A stretch of 64,000 nt of DNA, from NCBI RefSeq assembly GCF_042242105.1, contig NC_092020.1, positions 17,700,788-17,764,787 on the forward strand, written 5' to 3'. Origin of the DNA: Pempheris klunzingeri. Lineage: Eukaryota > Chordata > Actinopteri > Acropomatiformes > Pempheridae. Positions 12,061 through 33,885 of this stretch are shown piece after piece; within the stretch, counting starts at the first letter, position 1, and each line of letters starts with the position of its first letter. Below the pieces are notes generated by a model that saw nothing but the letters and a program-made list of their open reading frames with translations, did not search any database and had not been told where the DNA came from. A program made the translations under genes and the position numbers.

Positions 12061-12377
12061 TCGTTAACGGGCGCCTCGGTGAACCGCTCCCACAGAAGTG
12101 AAGGCACAGCGCGGGTTAGACGAGCGAGGCGAAAAGAGGAAGCAATAGCCAACCATCTTTCTTCTTCTGCCAGCAATAACAAGAAAGAGACAAGGCTGGA
12201 TTCAAGTGGAGCTGTGTAGTTTACAATTTATTGTCTGTTTAATGCCGGATAGACTTGGGTAAAGCCTTCCCGTGTTAACATAGATAAAAGCTGTCGGACG
12301 CTGAGTTCATCCCCCGGCAAGCCTGGAAGTTTCGGATCAGAAGACTGGCTGTTAAGAATTAGTATTCCCGTTTTTTC

Positions 12378-21887
<9,510 letters not shown>

Positions 21888-22977
21888 AGGAAGAAAAAGT
21901 GACAGATGAAAAGAGATGCAGATGGTCCAGTCAGGCTGAGGTGATCGGTCTCTAAATCTTTAGCTCCAGTGGACGTTAACCATTATCATCTTCAACCCAG
22001 CGACCGACGAGTGAATGGATACTGCTCCACAGGATTTTTGTCAGGGGTCTTGTGATCCTGTGGACTGCATGCCCATTAAAAAGAGAATATTGTCCATGTT
22101 TCTCAGTGCCTCTGAGAGAGTTGGGCTACCGTGGACAGACAAAGAAGACACACAGATGTTGTTCAGTTTGCTCTTTTTTTTTTATCGGAGAGGAAAAATA
22201 TTTATTTTCAAACTTAGATTCTTCTTTGTCCATAGTTTGAATCAATACGCTCTTTGTTATCAAGTCACTTTTTTTTCTTTTTGTTCACTCACTATCCCAG
22301 GCAAATGCTGACACACTTTAACAATGCTCTAAATGTACCACATGTTGGAGAGAGAGAGGATCAAAAAAATTAAACTGATGCTTGTTTCTTCAGTCCGTGT
22401 CAAATGTGGGACTATTGGACTAACATTCATAGTAGTGAATTGGCAATTTGGGGAATATCTGTGTCAAATGTGTGATCCTGCAGCAAAGTTTCCTAATTTT
22501 TAAGGCCATGTTGCCATCTGATAAAGCTGTGATCATGAACACACAAAGCGTTCAAAGCGGAGTTTGTGCCAAAAAAAGGAGCACTTCTTTTGTTATAGGG
22601 TGTATTCAAGCTGCTAAAACAGTTCAGTTGTACAAGTATATGCATTTAAGTTTCTCATTTGTTTTGTCCTTGTGTGTTTTTGTACATACTTCACAAAAGT
22701 TACATTTTAAATGATCTCATCAGACAGTCAACTGCTTTTTAGGCTTTTTGTTAACCCTTAGAAAATATACTAAAAGCACAACAACATCAGAGCCCATCCT
22801 CCCCGGTGTCATACCACATCCATTCACTATAATTCTTTTGTATGTCTCCCTGTGGGGCTTGCAGGCCTTGCTGAAAAGTGGGGGAGTGGGAGTGGATTTC
22901 CTCAACACACGAGGAGAAATAAGTTGATGATTACACATGCCCTTGTTTGTATGAGTCTGTTAGATTTATTGCTTCAG

Positions 22978-22983
22978 ATTAAA
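22978..22983 (+). terminator. cul4b: Poly(A) signal, cul4b
   Basis: ATTAAA about 1.1 kb after the stop. The stretch 21888-22990 looks like the cul4b 3' UTR and has no other feature. An earlier ATTAAA near 22366 is an alternative. Confidence 0.4.
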
Positions 22984-23217
22984 ATAACTGTTTCAATCGG
23001 GTTTTCCTTTATTAATCATTGATTCCCCAACACATTTCAGTGTCTTGTATGAAACCAGACCATTAGTAAGTATTTTATATCTGAAGCCAGTAAACATTCA
23101 CATTCTCGTGAGCCTCGGAAATGCATAAAGCACAATAACTAACTCTGTAAAAGGGGAAAGAGATTTAGATCTTCTGTGTGGTCCACACCTCTCTCCGGTT
23201 TGACACATTGGTCCCTG

Positions 23218-23227
23218 TCATATGACT
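23218..23227 (+). promoter_or_regulatory. lamp2: GTCATATGAC palindrome upstream of lamp2
   Basis: This 10-bp palindromic E-box variant lies about 120 bases before the lamp2 ATG. It differs from the TFEB/TFE3 CLEAR consensus (GTCACGTGAC) only at the two central bases. A role in lysosomal gene control is inference. Confidence 0.35.
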
Positions 23228-23347
23228 TCCATTTCCTGGTACAGTCGGCGGCTGCACAGACACTCAAACACCGCTGACTGAGCGTTCCCGTCGGGCTTCT
23301 TCTTGATCTTCTCTCCGGTGGCTGACACTCCAAACGACTGGGCGATC

Positions 23348-26300
23348 ATGTCCCGATATGCTGCATTTGTTTTATTCCTCGCTTCTGGAATCGGTACGTA
23401 TCCTCACCTGAAATAGTCTTTGAAATCAGTTGTGGGAAAAAGAAATGCTATCTGTTTCTGCGAAGTGACGTGATTAAACTTATGGGACACCCCGGGCCTG
23501 GTGTCTCAGGCTCAGGCTAAATGCTGCCATAGAAAAGAGATTTTAACAACATATGTTTGTTTGAAAATTGATTTTGTTGGCATGAATGCGCGTTTACTGT
23601 ACGGGCCTTAAAATTAAACCATGGTTGGCGGATCAGCCCAGTCGTGATGTTGTGCTAATGAAGCTAGCTCGATGGCTAATTGTTACCTACGTCAACAACA
23701 CTAGACTGGTACACCGCCAAGTTACCGTGTGCTGTGAAGAAACTACATGTGTCCACATAACTGTGATTTTTCTTTTCATTGCAATGTATAAAAACCAAAC
23801 TATACCCTTAAAGTTAGCTGCTAAGCTAGCGTTGACATTAGACTGCCGTTCCGCAGTGTGTTACGAAGTTATTGTTAGCTAACTTAGCATTTAGCACACT
23901 TGTTTTGAAGCTACAGTTGGAGTTGATGATAAAACCTCAGGCCGCCTGAGTCATGCCTGCTGCTAATCAAAATTAGCCAGACACATACGAAGGGACAGAA
24001 CAGGACAGAAAACAAAAATAAGAAACCCCGTTCACATTATGCTAAAATTGTTAGCATTAGCCACATTTAGCAGTTTACAGTAACTCATCACGTGACAGAA
24101 CGAATTACCGTTAAGATAACGTTTGTGATTTAGCATATTAGCCAAACTGACTGGCAGCTCTACAGAAAACATTAATTGATTAAAAGACATTAAAATGTGT
24201 CGAGTTAAAATTGCGAGTTAGCCTGGTCAGTTTTGTTAAAGATTAGCTATCAGTGTGCTCATAGTGCGGTAGTTTTTCTGGAAAGTTCATATCTAATACT
24301 GTCACATACGGTGTTACAGCTAATTCTGTCACCCATCATATTCTGTGACCCTGTCAGGAATTTCAGCTATGTTCCCACTGCAAATGTTTTTATCATACAC
24401 TATCGCACTCTCTATTTTGATAAGCTTTGCCAATGATGGTGCTCCCATAGTCTGGGTCACATAATTTGATAGCCATGATATCAAAAAAATGTTTATAGCT
24501 GGGTCACAAACATCTGTGTGAGTTTGAGTGACTTTATGTCAGGTGCTCTATACGTTTATATTCCACGGAGATTATGGCAGGTAGCTGATTTTGAGTTCAT
24601 GACAATGCATCGTCCAATACCATACAATAAATCTGAGAAGACCTTGGCCTCTCCTTTGAGGTGTGTATAAGAGTCAGTGGGAAGGTGCAGGCCTTTGTTG
24701 CAAGTGTGACTGAAATGTGACTGAAGTGAGTGCAGTGATTTTGAAATGTTTTCTTGTTTGCTTAAGTCAACGTGGGGTCATGTGATTCTTGCTCTCATAA
24801 CAAGTAGCTCATAAACACATTTATGTGACAGGTTAACTAGGATATCTCCAGCTGCGTGGGATATTATAATAAGCCTGAAACAACTGATGAACATTGAATT
24901 AGATGCATGAAATTAAGGTCTTGTGCAAACATGCGTACCATCTGGAGTTTGGAAAATTGTTGTATTGTATGAGGTTGTATTTCACTACATGGCATTGGCT
25001 GTGGATTTATTTTGTTACATTCCAGCTGGGCTAATAATTAGTAAAGATAGAAAAACAAAGTGTTTTTCTTTTTCTTTTCAGTGCTCCAGCTGTCACATGG
25101 CACAGAGGTGTCTGTCAACGACAAAGACAACAAGTTATGTCTCTACGCCAATCTGATGGTCAACTTCTCAGTCTCATATGAAATCGCTGACAATAAGGTG
25201 AGTATCTAACCGTGTTTAGTACACTTAGCACATCAAACTACACTCTATACTAATGAAATTCCTTTGCTAGTATAGCAAAGCAGTTCCACTGTCATCAGGT
25301 GACCTCAACAGCGTGACTATCAGACAGCTGTTGTGAAAGCACATGTCATCGTTCAAAAGGGAAAAGAAGGAAGTCACTACAAAGAAGATAGATAGATAGC
25401 TTCTTGCTATTCAGCATTTTCTCTTTGTGAGTTTTCCTGGTGCATATCCTGTGAATGGTATGTCCTGTCTTTTCACCAGTGAGTTGTTGTGCTGTAGAAA
25501 TCAACTCACAAAGATGTTTTAAGAAATCTTCTAACCTGTTTTTCTTATTCTTGCTAAGTGTAATTCACATTTAATATTAGCCATCTACATAATATAATAT
25601 AATAATCTTAATGCCATGTTTACAGGGGAAATGTTTCAAGTAATGAGAAACATTATTTTAAGAGTTAGACATGGATGTTTGAATCATCATTTTTCTCAAG
25701 CAAAGATGAACACTTTAAGTGCTAAAGTACACTGCCCCTTACTTGCTTAGTGGCAGATGCTTTTGCATAAATCAAAATTATGTTCCTTTAGTGTATCTGT
25801 TTGCTTTTACAGTTTGTAATCGTTAAACGAGGCTACACTCTGCTCTCTTTTAGAGTGCAACAGTCGAGTTTGAACTTCCTGCGGACGTCAAAACAGATGG
25901 AAGTGAATGTAATGCCACAAGCTCAATGTTGAAGCTTAATTTTGGAGAGGGACACTCTTGGAGCATGAACTTCGCCGTGAATGGAGAAAAGTACGAGGCT
26001 GACACCATCACCTTTTCCTACCAGCTCAGTGACGCAACCCTCTTCCCTAAATCTGTATCAAATGGTAACTTTTACACCTCAACGTGCAAACAGAAAATAC
26101 ACAAGTGGACAAGAAGTGCCTCATGCTGACACTGATGTGTTTTTGAATTTCTTTTAGACACTAAAACTGTCGCAGTGAAGCCTCACATTACGGATGTAGG
26201 CGTGGGCACCTGCTACTCGTGCAAGAGTAGAGACGTGATCGAGGCTGATTCGGTCAATCAAACACTGTGGAACGTGCTCATACAGGCCTTTGTCATCAAC

Positions 26301-29300
26301 GGCAACAAGAGTGAGCAGAGTAAGTGCACATGTAGCGTCACGTCTCATCCTGCCTGTAATATTTCTCTCCTGGTGGCGCTGATTGTCTGCTCACTCGTGT
26401 TTTCTCCTCACACAGTTACCTCCTGTGCTGCCGACCTGCCCGTGACCACTGTCGCCCCCACCACTCATTCCACCAGTACCACGACTGCCGCTCCTGTCAC
26501 AAACACCACTTCCTCTGCACCACCCACCACCCCCACCCCCACCCCCACCCTCCCCACACCCGCCGTTGGGAAGTACAGCTTCAAGTCTGATGAAAACGGC
26601 ACAGCCTGTCTATTGGCAAACTTTGGCCTGCGGATCGGCTTGAAACAAGCAGAGGTACGTTCCTAAACACAGACTTCAGGCCTTTTCTCTCCAGATGATG
26701 CACAGATGAACTCCGGTGGACCATCTAATCCTTCTCTTTTCCCTCTGGCACAGAAATATGAGGAGATGAACTTTGACCCTAATGGGACCATAGTCTCTGG
26801 ATTGTGTGGAGTCAACAGCAGCGAGCTGGTGTTGGTGTCCAGCACAATGACCATCATCTTAACCTTCACCAATGTAAGTCTGCAACAATCCAGTATGTTC
26901 TGCCATTTTTAATCAGCTCGTGGTGACTCAGCACCGTGTGAATCTAAGGTCTAGTTTAAAGGTTACTGGTTATTGTGACAATAAAAATACTAACCAAGCA
27001 ATAATTTTACTTTTAAGCACAAATATGAGTTGCAACAATTAGCTGATTAATCAATCCACATAAAATTAATTGGCAACTGTTTTGACAGTCAATATAATAT
27101 TTTACAGTTTCATCCCCTTAGATGTGTGAATTAGCTACTTTTCTTTGACTGGTATTTTAGTGGTTACTTTTGGTTTTGGACTCTTGTTAGGATAAAATAT
27201 GGCATTTGATGGGCTAAAGAAAAATTGTGATGGACATTTATCACTATTTTCTGATATTTTAGACCAAAGGATTCATCGAAAAAGACGATCTTGCTGCCCA
27301 AATATTCAGTTTTTTTTATCAAATGATTTGCATTACTGTGTTCCCATGTTTGTTATTGTTTCATACCTGTGGTAGGCAAACACAGAATTCGATGGTTTAA
27401 AAATGCTGTAACATGGTTACTAACATTATATAACTTAATAGACAGGATGCAACAAAATGTGAAATGTTCACTGACAGTCTCACTCACCGCTGAAAAGAGA
27501 GAAGGGAAATATTTGTATCCTGGATGTTCCAGGTGCTGAGTCTGTTTTAGCCTAATTCAGAGAGCTGCTGGGGTGGGATTTTGTTAAATTGCTCATAATA
27601 AATTATTTGGATTCTCTGTTTCTGAATCTTGTATTTTTCCATCTAACAGGACACAAAGAATTTCCGTCTGCATGCTGTGAACGTCACCGGGAAGACGAGC
27701 GCTGGTAATTAGAAGAATCACATCTACCCACGTAGACCAGGCACCACACTGGGCAGCGAGCTGAGGGTGACTTTTTCATTACATCTTTATGTTTCTTTCA
27801 AGGTGTTGTGTTTTCTGAGGCGAACACCAACCTGAGTCTGTGGCAGGCGGCGATCAGCAGCTCCTACATGTGTAACAAGGAGCAGAACTACACCATCACC
27901 AGCGTGCTCTCCTTCTACACCTTCAACCTTCAAGTACAGCCTTTTGCAGTCAAGAAGGGTGTTTTCAGTACAGGTAGGTTGCTTTCAATGCCCCTTAAAG
28001 CAGACTCTGTTCATCAGACCAAACAGTTTCATATTTACAGTGTGGAGGAAATGGCCAAGTCAGAGCCGATGACTCTAGAGGTCGTAATGAGGAAGAAGAT
28101 TTTTGTTGTGTTTGAAGCAACCAAATTGATTGTATGGTTAGTTTGTACCGGTACAAGGGCTGGGTGGACAATATCTTAGATAAAAGATTTTTTGTCACAA
28201 TAGCTGTAGTCCACTACAGTATGATCATATAACGTTCTTAATGCAATTTATTTTCCCATCCGCCCCTTTAAATGAAGTAGTACCTTTTGACATTTGAAAG
28301 ATTTTTAGAGGCATAAAGAGGTGAAAGAATTCAGTATTTCACAATGTGGAAAAAAAGAAATTGGAGTAAAAATGTTTTAAAAAGTAGACATACTCACTTG
28401 GGACTCCTTGAAGGGTCGTGACCCTCAGTTTTGGAACCTTGGCTTTAAAGGTGCGGTGTGTCGTAATGAGTTGCATCGAGCAGTGACGTTGCAGAATACA
28501 ACCAGCTGAATACTCCTTTCCTTTGCCTACTTTAGGGCAAATTGGTGGCCTACATACATGATAAGTATGATCATCTATTTGTCCAAATTAGGGTTTTCAA
28601 ACTTCTAAGAACAAATAATGGTTTGCTAGTACCAGCAACCACTTGTTCCTCCTCCTCTTCGTCATCCAATCAGTGCATTCACACCGCCAAATTTAAGCTT
28701 CCACTTCTACGTGAAAATGTGAATGGCCCGGTTTGTCCATTCTGGGCTCCTGTAGAAATATGGCGGACACTGTGGAAGAGGACAAGCTCTGTATGTAGAT
28801 GTAAAGAGCTCATTCTGAGCTAACAAACACACGAGTCTTAGTGCTTTAGTTCTACTGAAAACATAATAATGAATATTCTGCCAAAACACCCCCCTAAATC
28901 CTGCACACTGTACCTTTAAATCCTTTAAAGAGACAACGCCATTTCTGATCAAGTCCATTCGAGGCTCAACTTCCTGATGAGTGTAATTTATGTTCATCTT
29001 CCTGAGTACTTCAAAGACGGCCAAATTACTTTTGTAATTGTGTTAAGTGGTTCTGCGATGTCCGATATTCATTCATATGAGCACTGTGTTATGTGGCAGC
29101 TTTAAACTTTTTGGGTATTTTGTCACACTTGCGCAGCTCGACTGTTTTTAAAGATTGCAATTAATCTGAAGTGCAGTCCTGCTGCTTCGTTCTTGTCTCT
29201 CAGGATGTGCTGTTAATCACAAAATCACTGTTGCACCTGTTGACTGACTCTCTCTTTATCTGCAGCCCATGAATGTTCATTGGATGACGCCAACATCTTA

Positions 29301-32300
29301 ATCCCAATCATTGTTGGCGCTGCTCTGGCTGGCTTGATTCTCATTGTAGTGATCGCTTACGTGATTGGTCGAAGAAAGACTTACGTTGGATATCAGACCC
29401 TTTAAATCCAGTTAACGGGGTTCCCAAGCCTGGTCCATGGGGTTCATCTTCATGTTTAATTGGCCAATTATTTAAGAATTCAAGAGTCCAAACTCAACAC
29501 TAAAGTCGCAGCTAGGAAAACATGAGATGCACTTTTATAAAATGACTGCACTCAGAAAAATACATTTCACTATCAGCTGGTATTGAGGTTATTATGAGAC
29601 AACATAAACTGCACATAGAGCATTTTGAATTGCAGTTACCTCTTTAATGATACCATAATAACAAGAATAAAACCCATGTAAAGATGGAAGGTTTGGTGTT
29701 TTTCTCAAGGACCAAACTTGTTTACCCCCAACGTTTGTGTTTCATTTTTGTTATTTTCTGGATGTCTTGTTTTTCCTTTTTCGTTGTGTTTTTGTGTAAA
29801 TGAGCAAGTGCACAATCCACACAGCCTTTTTAAAAGAAAATAATGAATTATAATTGCATCCTGTATACAGTATATAGAGTTCTTGGAGCTGTCCAGGTAC
29901 ATTGGGACTTCTGCATTTACAAAAGATACAAAAGATTTTTTTTGCCCATGTTTAGCACAAGATGTTCAACAGCAACAGTTTGTCGCTGCGGGATCCTGCA
30001 CTTGCTCTGACGACATTCCCTTTTTGTTTTCATTTTGACATTATTTAAGCTTTGTGCACATTTTAGATTTTACTTTCTTTTATGGTTTGACTTTTCATCC
30101 CCATAATTAGTTGCACAAGAACGATAATTTTCTCAGCATTTTAACAGCATTTCCCCCACAAATCAAAGGAAGACGGTCACGCAGCTTTCTTTCTTTGCTC
30201 CCAGAAATCCATTAACAAGGATGAAGGTCGACTGCGTTTCCAAGTTTTGTCAAAGGAAATATGCTTTAGCCCATGTTTGCCCCTGTAGAGCAGGAGAAAC
30301 ATTGGAATTGTTGCCCAGTCATATTGAGGATGTGAAGTCAAAGTGTTTGTTGTTTAAACATTAATAAACCTTATTTTTTGCAGACATTTCAACATGTCAG
30401 GCAGTAAAAGTCCACGTGGAACTAATGACATTAACAATGGCTCATTTACATGGAACTGTAAAGGCCCTCGTTGGTGTTATTAACTACACCTGTTTGTTTC
30501 CTGCAGTACTGTGTCAAAATGTCTGCAGTTTAAAAGGTTTTCCTGATTTGCACATGTTCCAGTCAGAGAACACACCTGAAAATAAACTCAACCGCTTTTT
30601 TTTTTTTCTCACAGAATACCTTTTGGCATTAGGTTTAGAAAAGGGAAGAGTTTCATTGTGTAAATATTCACTTTCAGCACAGACAATTCTGAAACGAGGA
30701 TATACACACACGTAAATGCACTAAAGCTCTCTTTATGTTTTTGCTTTATTTGAGACTGTTGTCACGTTAACTCACCTGTGTGAAGGCCTGGGCTTAGCCT
30801 GAGCTCTGTAGGGTACGTTAAAGCTCCTGAAAACTATTTGTATAACATGAACAAGAAACAAACAACTTTAAAGGTGAGGAAAAAATGTACTGCAGCATTT
30901 TTTAATGCACAGTTTGAAGGCAGAAAGAGAGACACTTTGACTGTTACAACTCATTTCTGTCGGTCAGATACCAAGCTACAGCCAGAAGACCCTTAGCTTA
31001 GCTTAGCTTAGCACAAAAACAAGAGGAAAACCATATGCTATGCTACTTATGCTAAGCTGAAGGTCTGCTAGGTCTCGCTTCCTGTTTACAGTACAGACAC
31101 GAGCGTGGTTTTGACTTTCTCATCTAACTCTGTGTAAGAAAGCCAAAATGTAGAACTATTCCTTTAAAAGCTCACCGTAGCTGCTTGTGTGGTTTTAAGG
31201 CAAACAACCCCACACCTGTCTTCAAATTTTGATTATGAAGTTGCTGAAAAAGACAGAATTATTCACCTTGCCGCTCAAAGTGAGCAGCTGAGAGTACGTT
31301 TTCAGGAGCTTTTACATCCAATAATTAGCGCTGGTTGCAGCGATGGAGGTTCAGGGATGGAGGCGCGGCCCAGGATGTGTATTTCTATGATAGAAAGCCA
31401 ATGGTCGTAGCTGTGTATTGTTGCTTAATTCTAGCAGAGTGCTGTGTGCTGCTAGCCTTGTTCCAGCTCTTCAGGAGTGGAGCAATGCGGGCAGTAAACT
31501 ACACTGAATATGAGAATCACTAGAAATATTTGCATTTTTAAGTTGCTTATTAAACTTGCTTTCCCAGGACATTGTACGTGTGTATGAACAATGGCTCTAA
31601 AGACAGACATGAGCTTTGATTTTGCTTGTGATTGTTGCTGTCTTGTGCATTTCAGCTTTGTAAGAACTCCTTGTAAGAAAGCCTTAATTATTGAGATGGT
31701 TTTGCAGCACTGGTATAAACGTTCATGTTTTCTCTAGGTTGATCTCTGTGGTTCTCAGTAAATCATCTCACAGGTTTATCATCACAACAGCTGTGCCTTA
31801 GCCCAGAGATACCTTCCTGTACATTCAATAACTCACTAATACTGTTAAGATGATTCGGCTCATTATTTAATTTCCCTTCACAAGTTGAGAACACTTGCAC
31901 ACACACAAAAATTCAGTGTTCAGCAAAGGGAATTTGAACTGCAAAACCATCTTGTTAAAGATCAATTGATGTGTGTTATGTGGTTACAAACGACTGCGGA
32001 GTTCATCTCCACTCTCATGATGTTCGCTGTGATGAATCAAAATTCAAATTGTGTGTTAGTCTGAAGTGAAGCTTTTTAGTATTTTAAGATTTATGGAAAT
32101 AAAAGTGCATTGCTGCCCTGGACACTTGAGTAAATTTGAGTTTATTCCTTTTTGTAAAACTGTTCATGCTTTAAATAGTAATTAAAGCGAGTTAGAAGGC
32201 TTCTTCTTCCTTCCAGGCCTTCATGCATTAACCATTCTGTTTTTTTGGGGGGTTTTTTTGACTGCTCTGTTCAACCTATGAGACATTCACCTCTCTGCTC

Positions 32301-33885
32301 TCTTCACTCTTGTCTAGCTGAGGAATGCCAGGCTGATGCAGAGAGCTTCCTTGTTCCCATAGCTGTCGGAGTTGCCCTTCTTGTTCTCATTCTTATCGTT
32401 CTGCTGGCCTATTTCATCGGGAGAAAGAGAAACATGGCCGCCGGCTACGAGTCGTTCTAGAAACTTCATTTAGATCTTTGTGCAAACAGTCAGTGAACTG
32501 CTGCCTTTCTGTCTTGCTGCCTCTGACTAATGGTGAAAAGTGACCAACATGTTGTATTATTGTTGTTTCCATGTAGTGCTTCATGCTGTCGACTGCCTGA
32601 CTGTACTCACAAATGTCATTTTGGGAAAAGTGCTCATTTGTTCTCTTAACGAGAGCTCGATGAGAAGATTGATACCACTTTCATTCGTAGGGTTCGTACA
32701 AAATGCTTACATTTAACATATATGTTTTCAAGGTTAGTAATATCTTTGAGCTTGAATATACTCCTTGAAAAAATGTTTGATTTTCAGTTTAATCTGGTGT
32801 TTCATCTATACAGTCACTCATGTAAATCAAAAATCTTTTGATATTTGAAATGAAACGAGCCCATCATATTTGTTTGTGTGATGATATACACTGATTACAG
32901 TGGGTATAAAGGAATTCCGTAAACTTCTTTATTCGTAGTTGCATTTATAGTTACAGTTTAGAAGTGACATGGCATTTTTGGTTTAGGTACCTTCAAATTG
33001 CTTGAATTTTTACTCTTAAAAAGTTGTACGAACCCTGTCTCATGTCTGTAGGGTAAATAAGAAGCTACAGCTAGCAGCCTTTTAGTTTAGCTTTGCATGA
33101 AAACTGGAAACCAAGGGAAGCGGCTAGCCTGGCTCTGTCCGAAGGTAGCAAAAATCTGCCTCCCAGCACTTCCTGTTGGCTTTCTGCACACACGTGACAT
33201 TAAATAATGAAGTTAAAAAGCTCCTCTACACAGACTGATTCGATTAAAATCTTCTAATACGTGTTTTTTTGTCCAGATTAAACAAAGGAGATCTAAATCC
33301 TGGTAACTTTAGAGGAGCCATCAGGCAGAGCCAGGCTAGCTGTTTCGCTAATCAGCTGCTGGCTGTAGCTTCATGGTGACATGAGTGATGTTGATCTTCT
33401 CATCTTATTTGACTGACTCATTTAGCATATTTTCCAAAATGACAGACTACTCCTTTAAGAATTTCCTCTGATCATTCTGTCTGAAATTAATATTCATCTA
33501 TAAAAATGATTAATAACCACTTAAGTGATTTCTATTCTGTGCCTTTTGAGTATTTAACAACCCTTTCCTGTAATCTGCTCCACATTTATGTTGTTTATTC
33601 CACTTTTTTGTAGGTTCTGATTTCCGTCTCTCTTTAAGCCTCTGTGGACTGTAAATATCTTAAATCCTTCTCCTAGTTGTATTTTCTGCTGACTAAAACA
33701 CTAACCTGCTGTCTGTCTGCTCTCTGTCTGTCTTTCTGTCAGCTGAGGAATGCTTCCTGGACTCTGATTTGAGCTTTTTGGTGCCCATCGCAGTGGGCGT
33801 GGCGCTCAGCTTCCTAATCATCCTTGTGCTTATCTCTTACCTGATTGGCCGAAGGAAGAGTCGCACCGGCTACCAGTCTGTATAA
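23348..33885 (+). CDS. lamp2: Lysosome-associated membrane protein 2, with alternative last exons
   Basis: Shared exons: 23348-23393, 25082-25197, 25854-26064, 26158-26319, 26416-26654, 26754-26873, 27650-27704 and 27803-27973 (1120 nt, ending in phase 1). One of three last exons is then used: 29266-29405 (B), 32318-32460 (A) or 33743-33885 (C). The totals are 419, 420 and 420 aa. The precursor has a signal peptide ([16 protein letters not shown]), a first lumenal domain with many N-x-S/T sites, a Thr/Pro-rich hinge (coded at about 26436-26565), a second lumenal domain, one membrane span and a short tail with a GYxx-phi lysosomal sorting signal. The protein lines the lysosome membrane and supports autophagosome fusion; the A form is the receptor for chaperone-mediated autophagy. 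Confidence 0.96.
24087..24096 (+). promoter_or_regulatory. lamp2: CLEAR-like E-box in lamp2 intron 1
   Basis: ATCACGTGAC matches the CLEAR element GTCACGTGAC at nine of ten positions. It lies about 0.7 kb past the start codon. TFEB-family control of lysosomal genes is established knowledge; use of this site is inference. Confidence 0.45.
27030..27310 (-). repeat. GCTGCAA-type repeat fragment in lamp2 intron 6
   Basis: It contains GCAACAATTAGCTGATTAATCA and AAAATTGTGATGGACATTTATCA, the same family as at 5190-5480 and 48650-48910. It is an old diverged copy. Confidence 0.5.
28445..28919 (+). mobile_element. MITE with TTAAAGGTGC termini in lamp2 intron 8
   Basis: The left end TTAAAGGTGCGGTGTG pairs with the right end CACACTGTACCTTTAA, and both borders are TTAA. 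Inner words such as ACAACCAGCTGAATACTCC and TTCTGGGCTCCTGTAGAAAT match a very abundant fish element as I recall it. It has no transposase. Confidence 0.75.
29266..29405 (+). CDS. lamp2: lamp2 last exon B
   Basis: A CTGCAG acceptor is followed in phase 1 by an Ala codon and [17 protein letters not shown], a membrane span, then the tail [12 protein letters not shown] and a stop. The span and the GYQTL end match human LAMP2B, the muscle-rich form linked to autophagosome-lysosome fusion. Confidence 0.95.
30363..30368 (+). terminator. lamp2: Poly(A) signal for the lamp2 B form
   Basis: AATAAA nearly 1 kb after the exon B stop and before exon A, as needed for a separate transcript end. The stretch 29406-30390 is then the B 3' UTR. 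Confidence 0.5.
30930..31166 (+). mobile_element. Short copy of the 'TTAGCTTAGC' fish MITE
   Basis: It contains CTACAGCCAGAAG, a TAGCT tandem (TTAGCTTAGCTTAGCTTAGC) and an end reading AGAACTATTCCTTTAA. It is the same family as the longer copy at 32637-33460, but with internal loss. It lies between lamp2 exons B and A. Confidence 0.65.
32318..32460 (+). CDS. lamp2: lamp2 last exon A
   Basis: A GTCTAG acceptor leads in phase 1 to [18 protein letters not shown], a membrane span, and the tail [13 protein letters not shown] with stop. FLVPIAVG and AYFIG match human LAMP2A. The tail is basic (RKR), as the human tail is (KHHH), which is what substrate docking in chaperone-mediated autophagy needs. 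It ends GYESF, where human has GYEQF. Confidence 0.92.
32637..33460 (+). mobile_element. 'TTAGCTTAGC' MITE carrying a nested element
   Basis: The left part reads GAGAAGATTGATACCACTTT. The right part has GCTACAGCTAGCAGCC, GCTAGCCTGGCTCTGTCC and a mirror copy (GCCAGGCTAGCTGTTTC, TGCTGGCTGTAGCTTCAT), and ends near CTACTCCTTTAA. This is the inverted-repeat layout of a common fish element. A second element (32689-33036) interrupts the left arm. It lies between lamp2 exons A and C. Confidence 0.7.
32689..33036 (+). mobile_element. Nested MITE with AGGGTTCGTACAA termini
   Basis: The left end AGGGTTCGTACAA is the exact complement of the right end TTGTACGAACCCT. The 348-bp insert splits the left arm of the surrounding element. 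The flanks TCATTCGT and TCATGTCT look like a diverged 8-bp target duplication, which would suggest the hAT group. There is no ORF of note. Confidence 0.75.
33743..33885 (+). CDS. lamp2: lamp2 last exon C
   Basis: A CTGTCAG acceptor leads in phase 1 to [19 protein letters not shown], a membrane span and the tail [12 protein letters not shown] with stop. The tail matches the human LAMP2C tail over its last twelve residues. LAMP2C has been linked to RNA and DNA uptake by lysosomes through its arginine-rich tail. Confidence 0.94.

Noticed and set aside
31189-31523. Open frames between lamp2 exons B and A
   Set aside because: They have no homology and no matching splice borders, and they lie beside a MITE.
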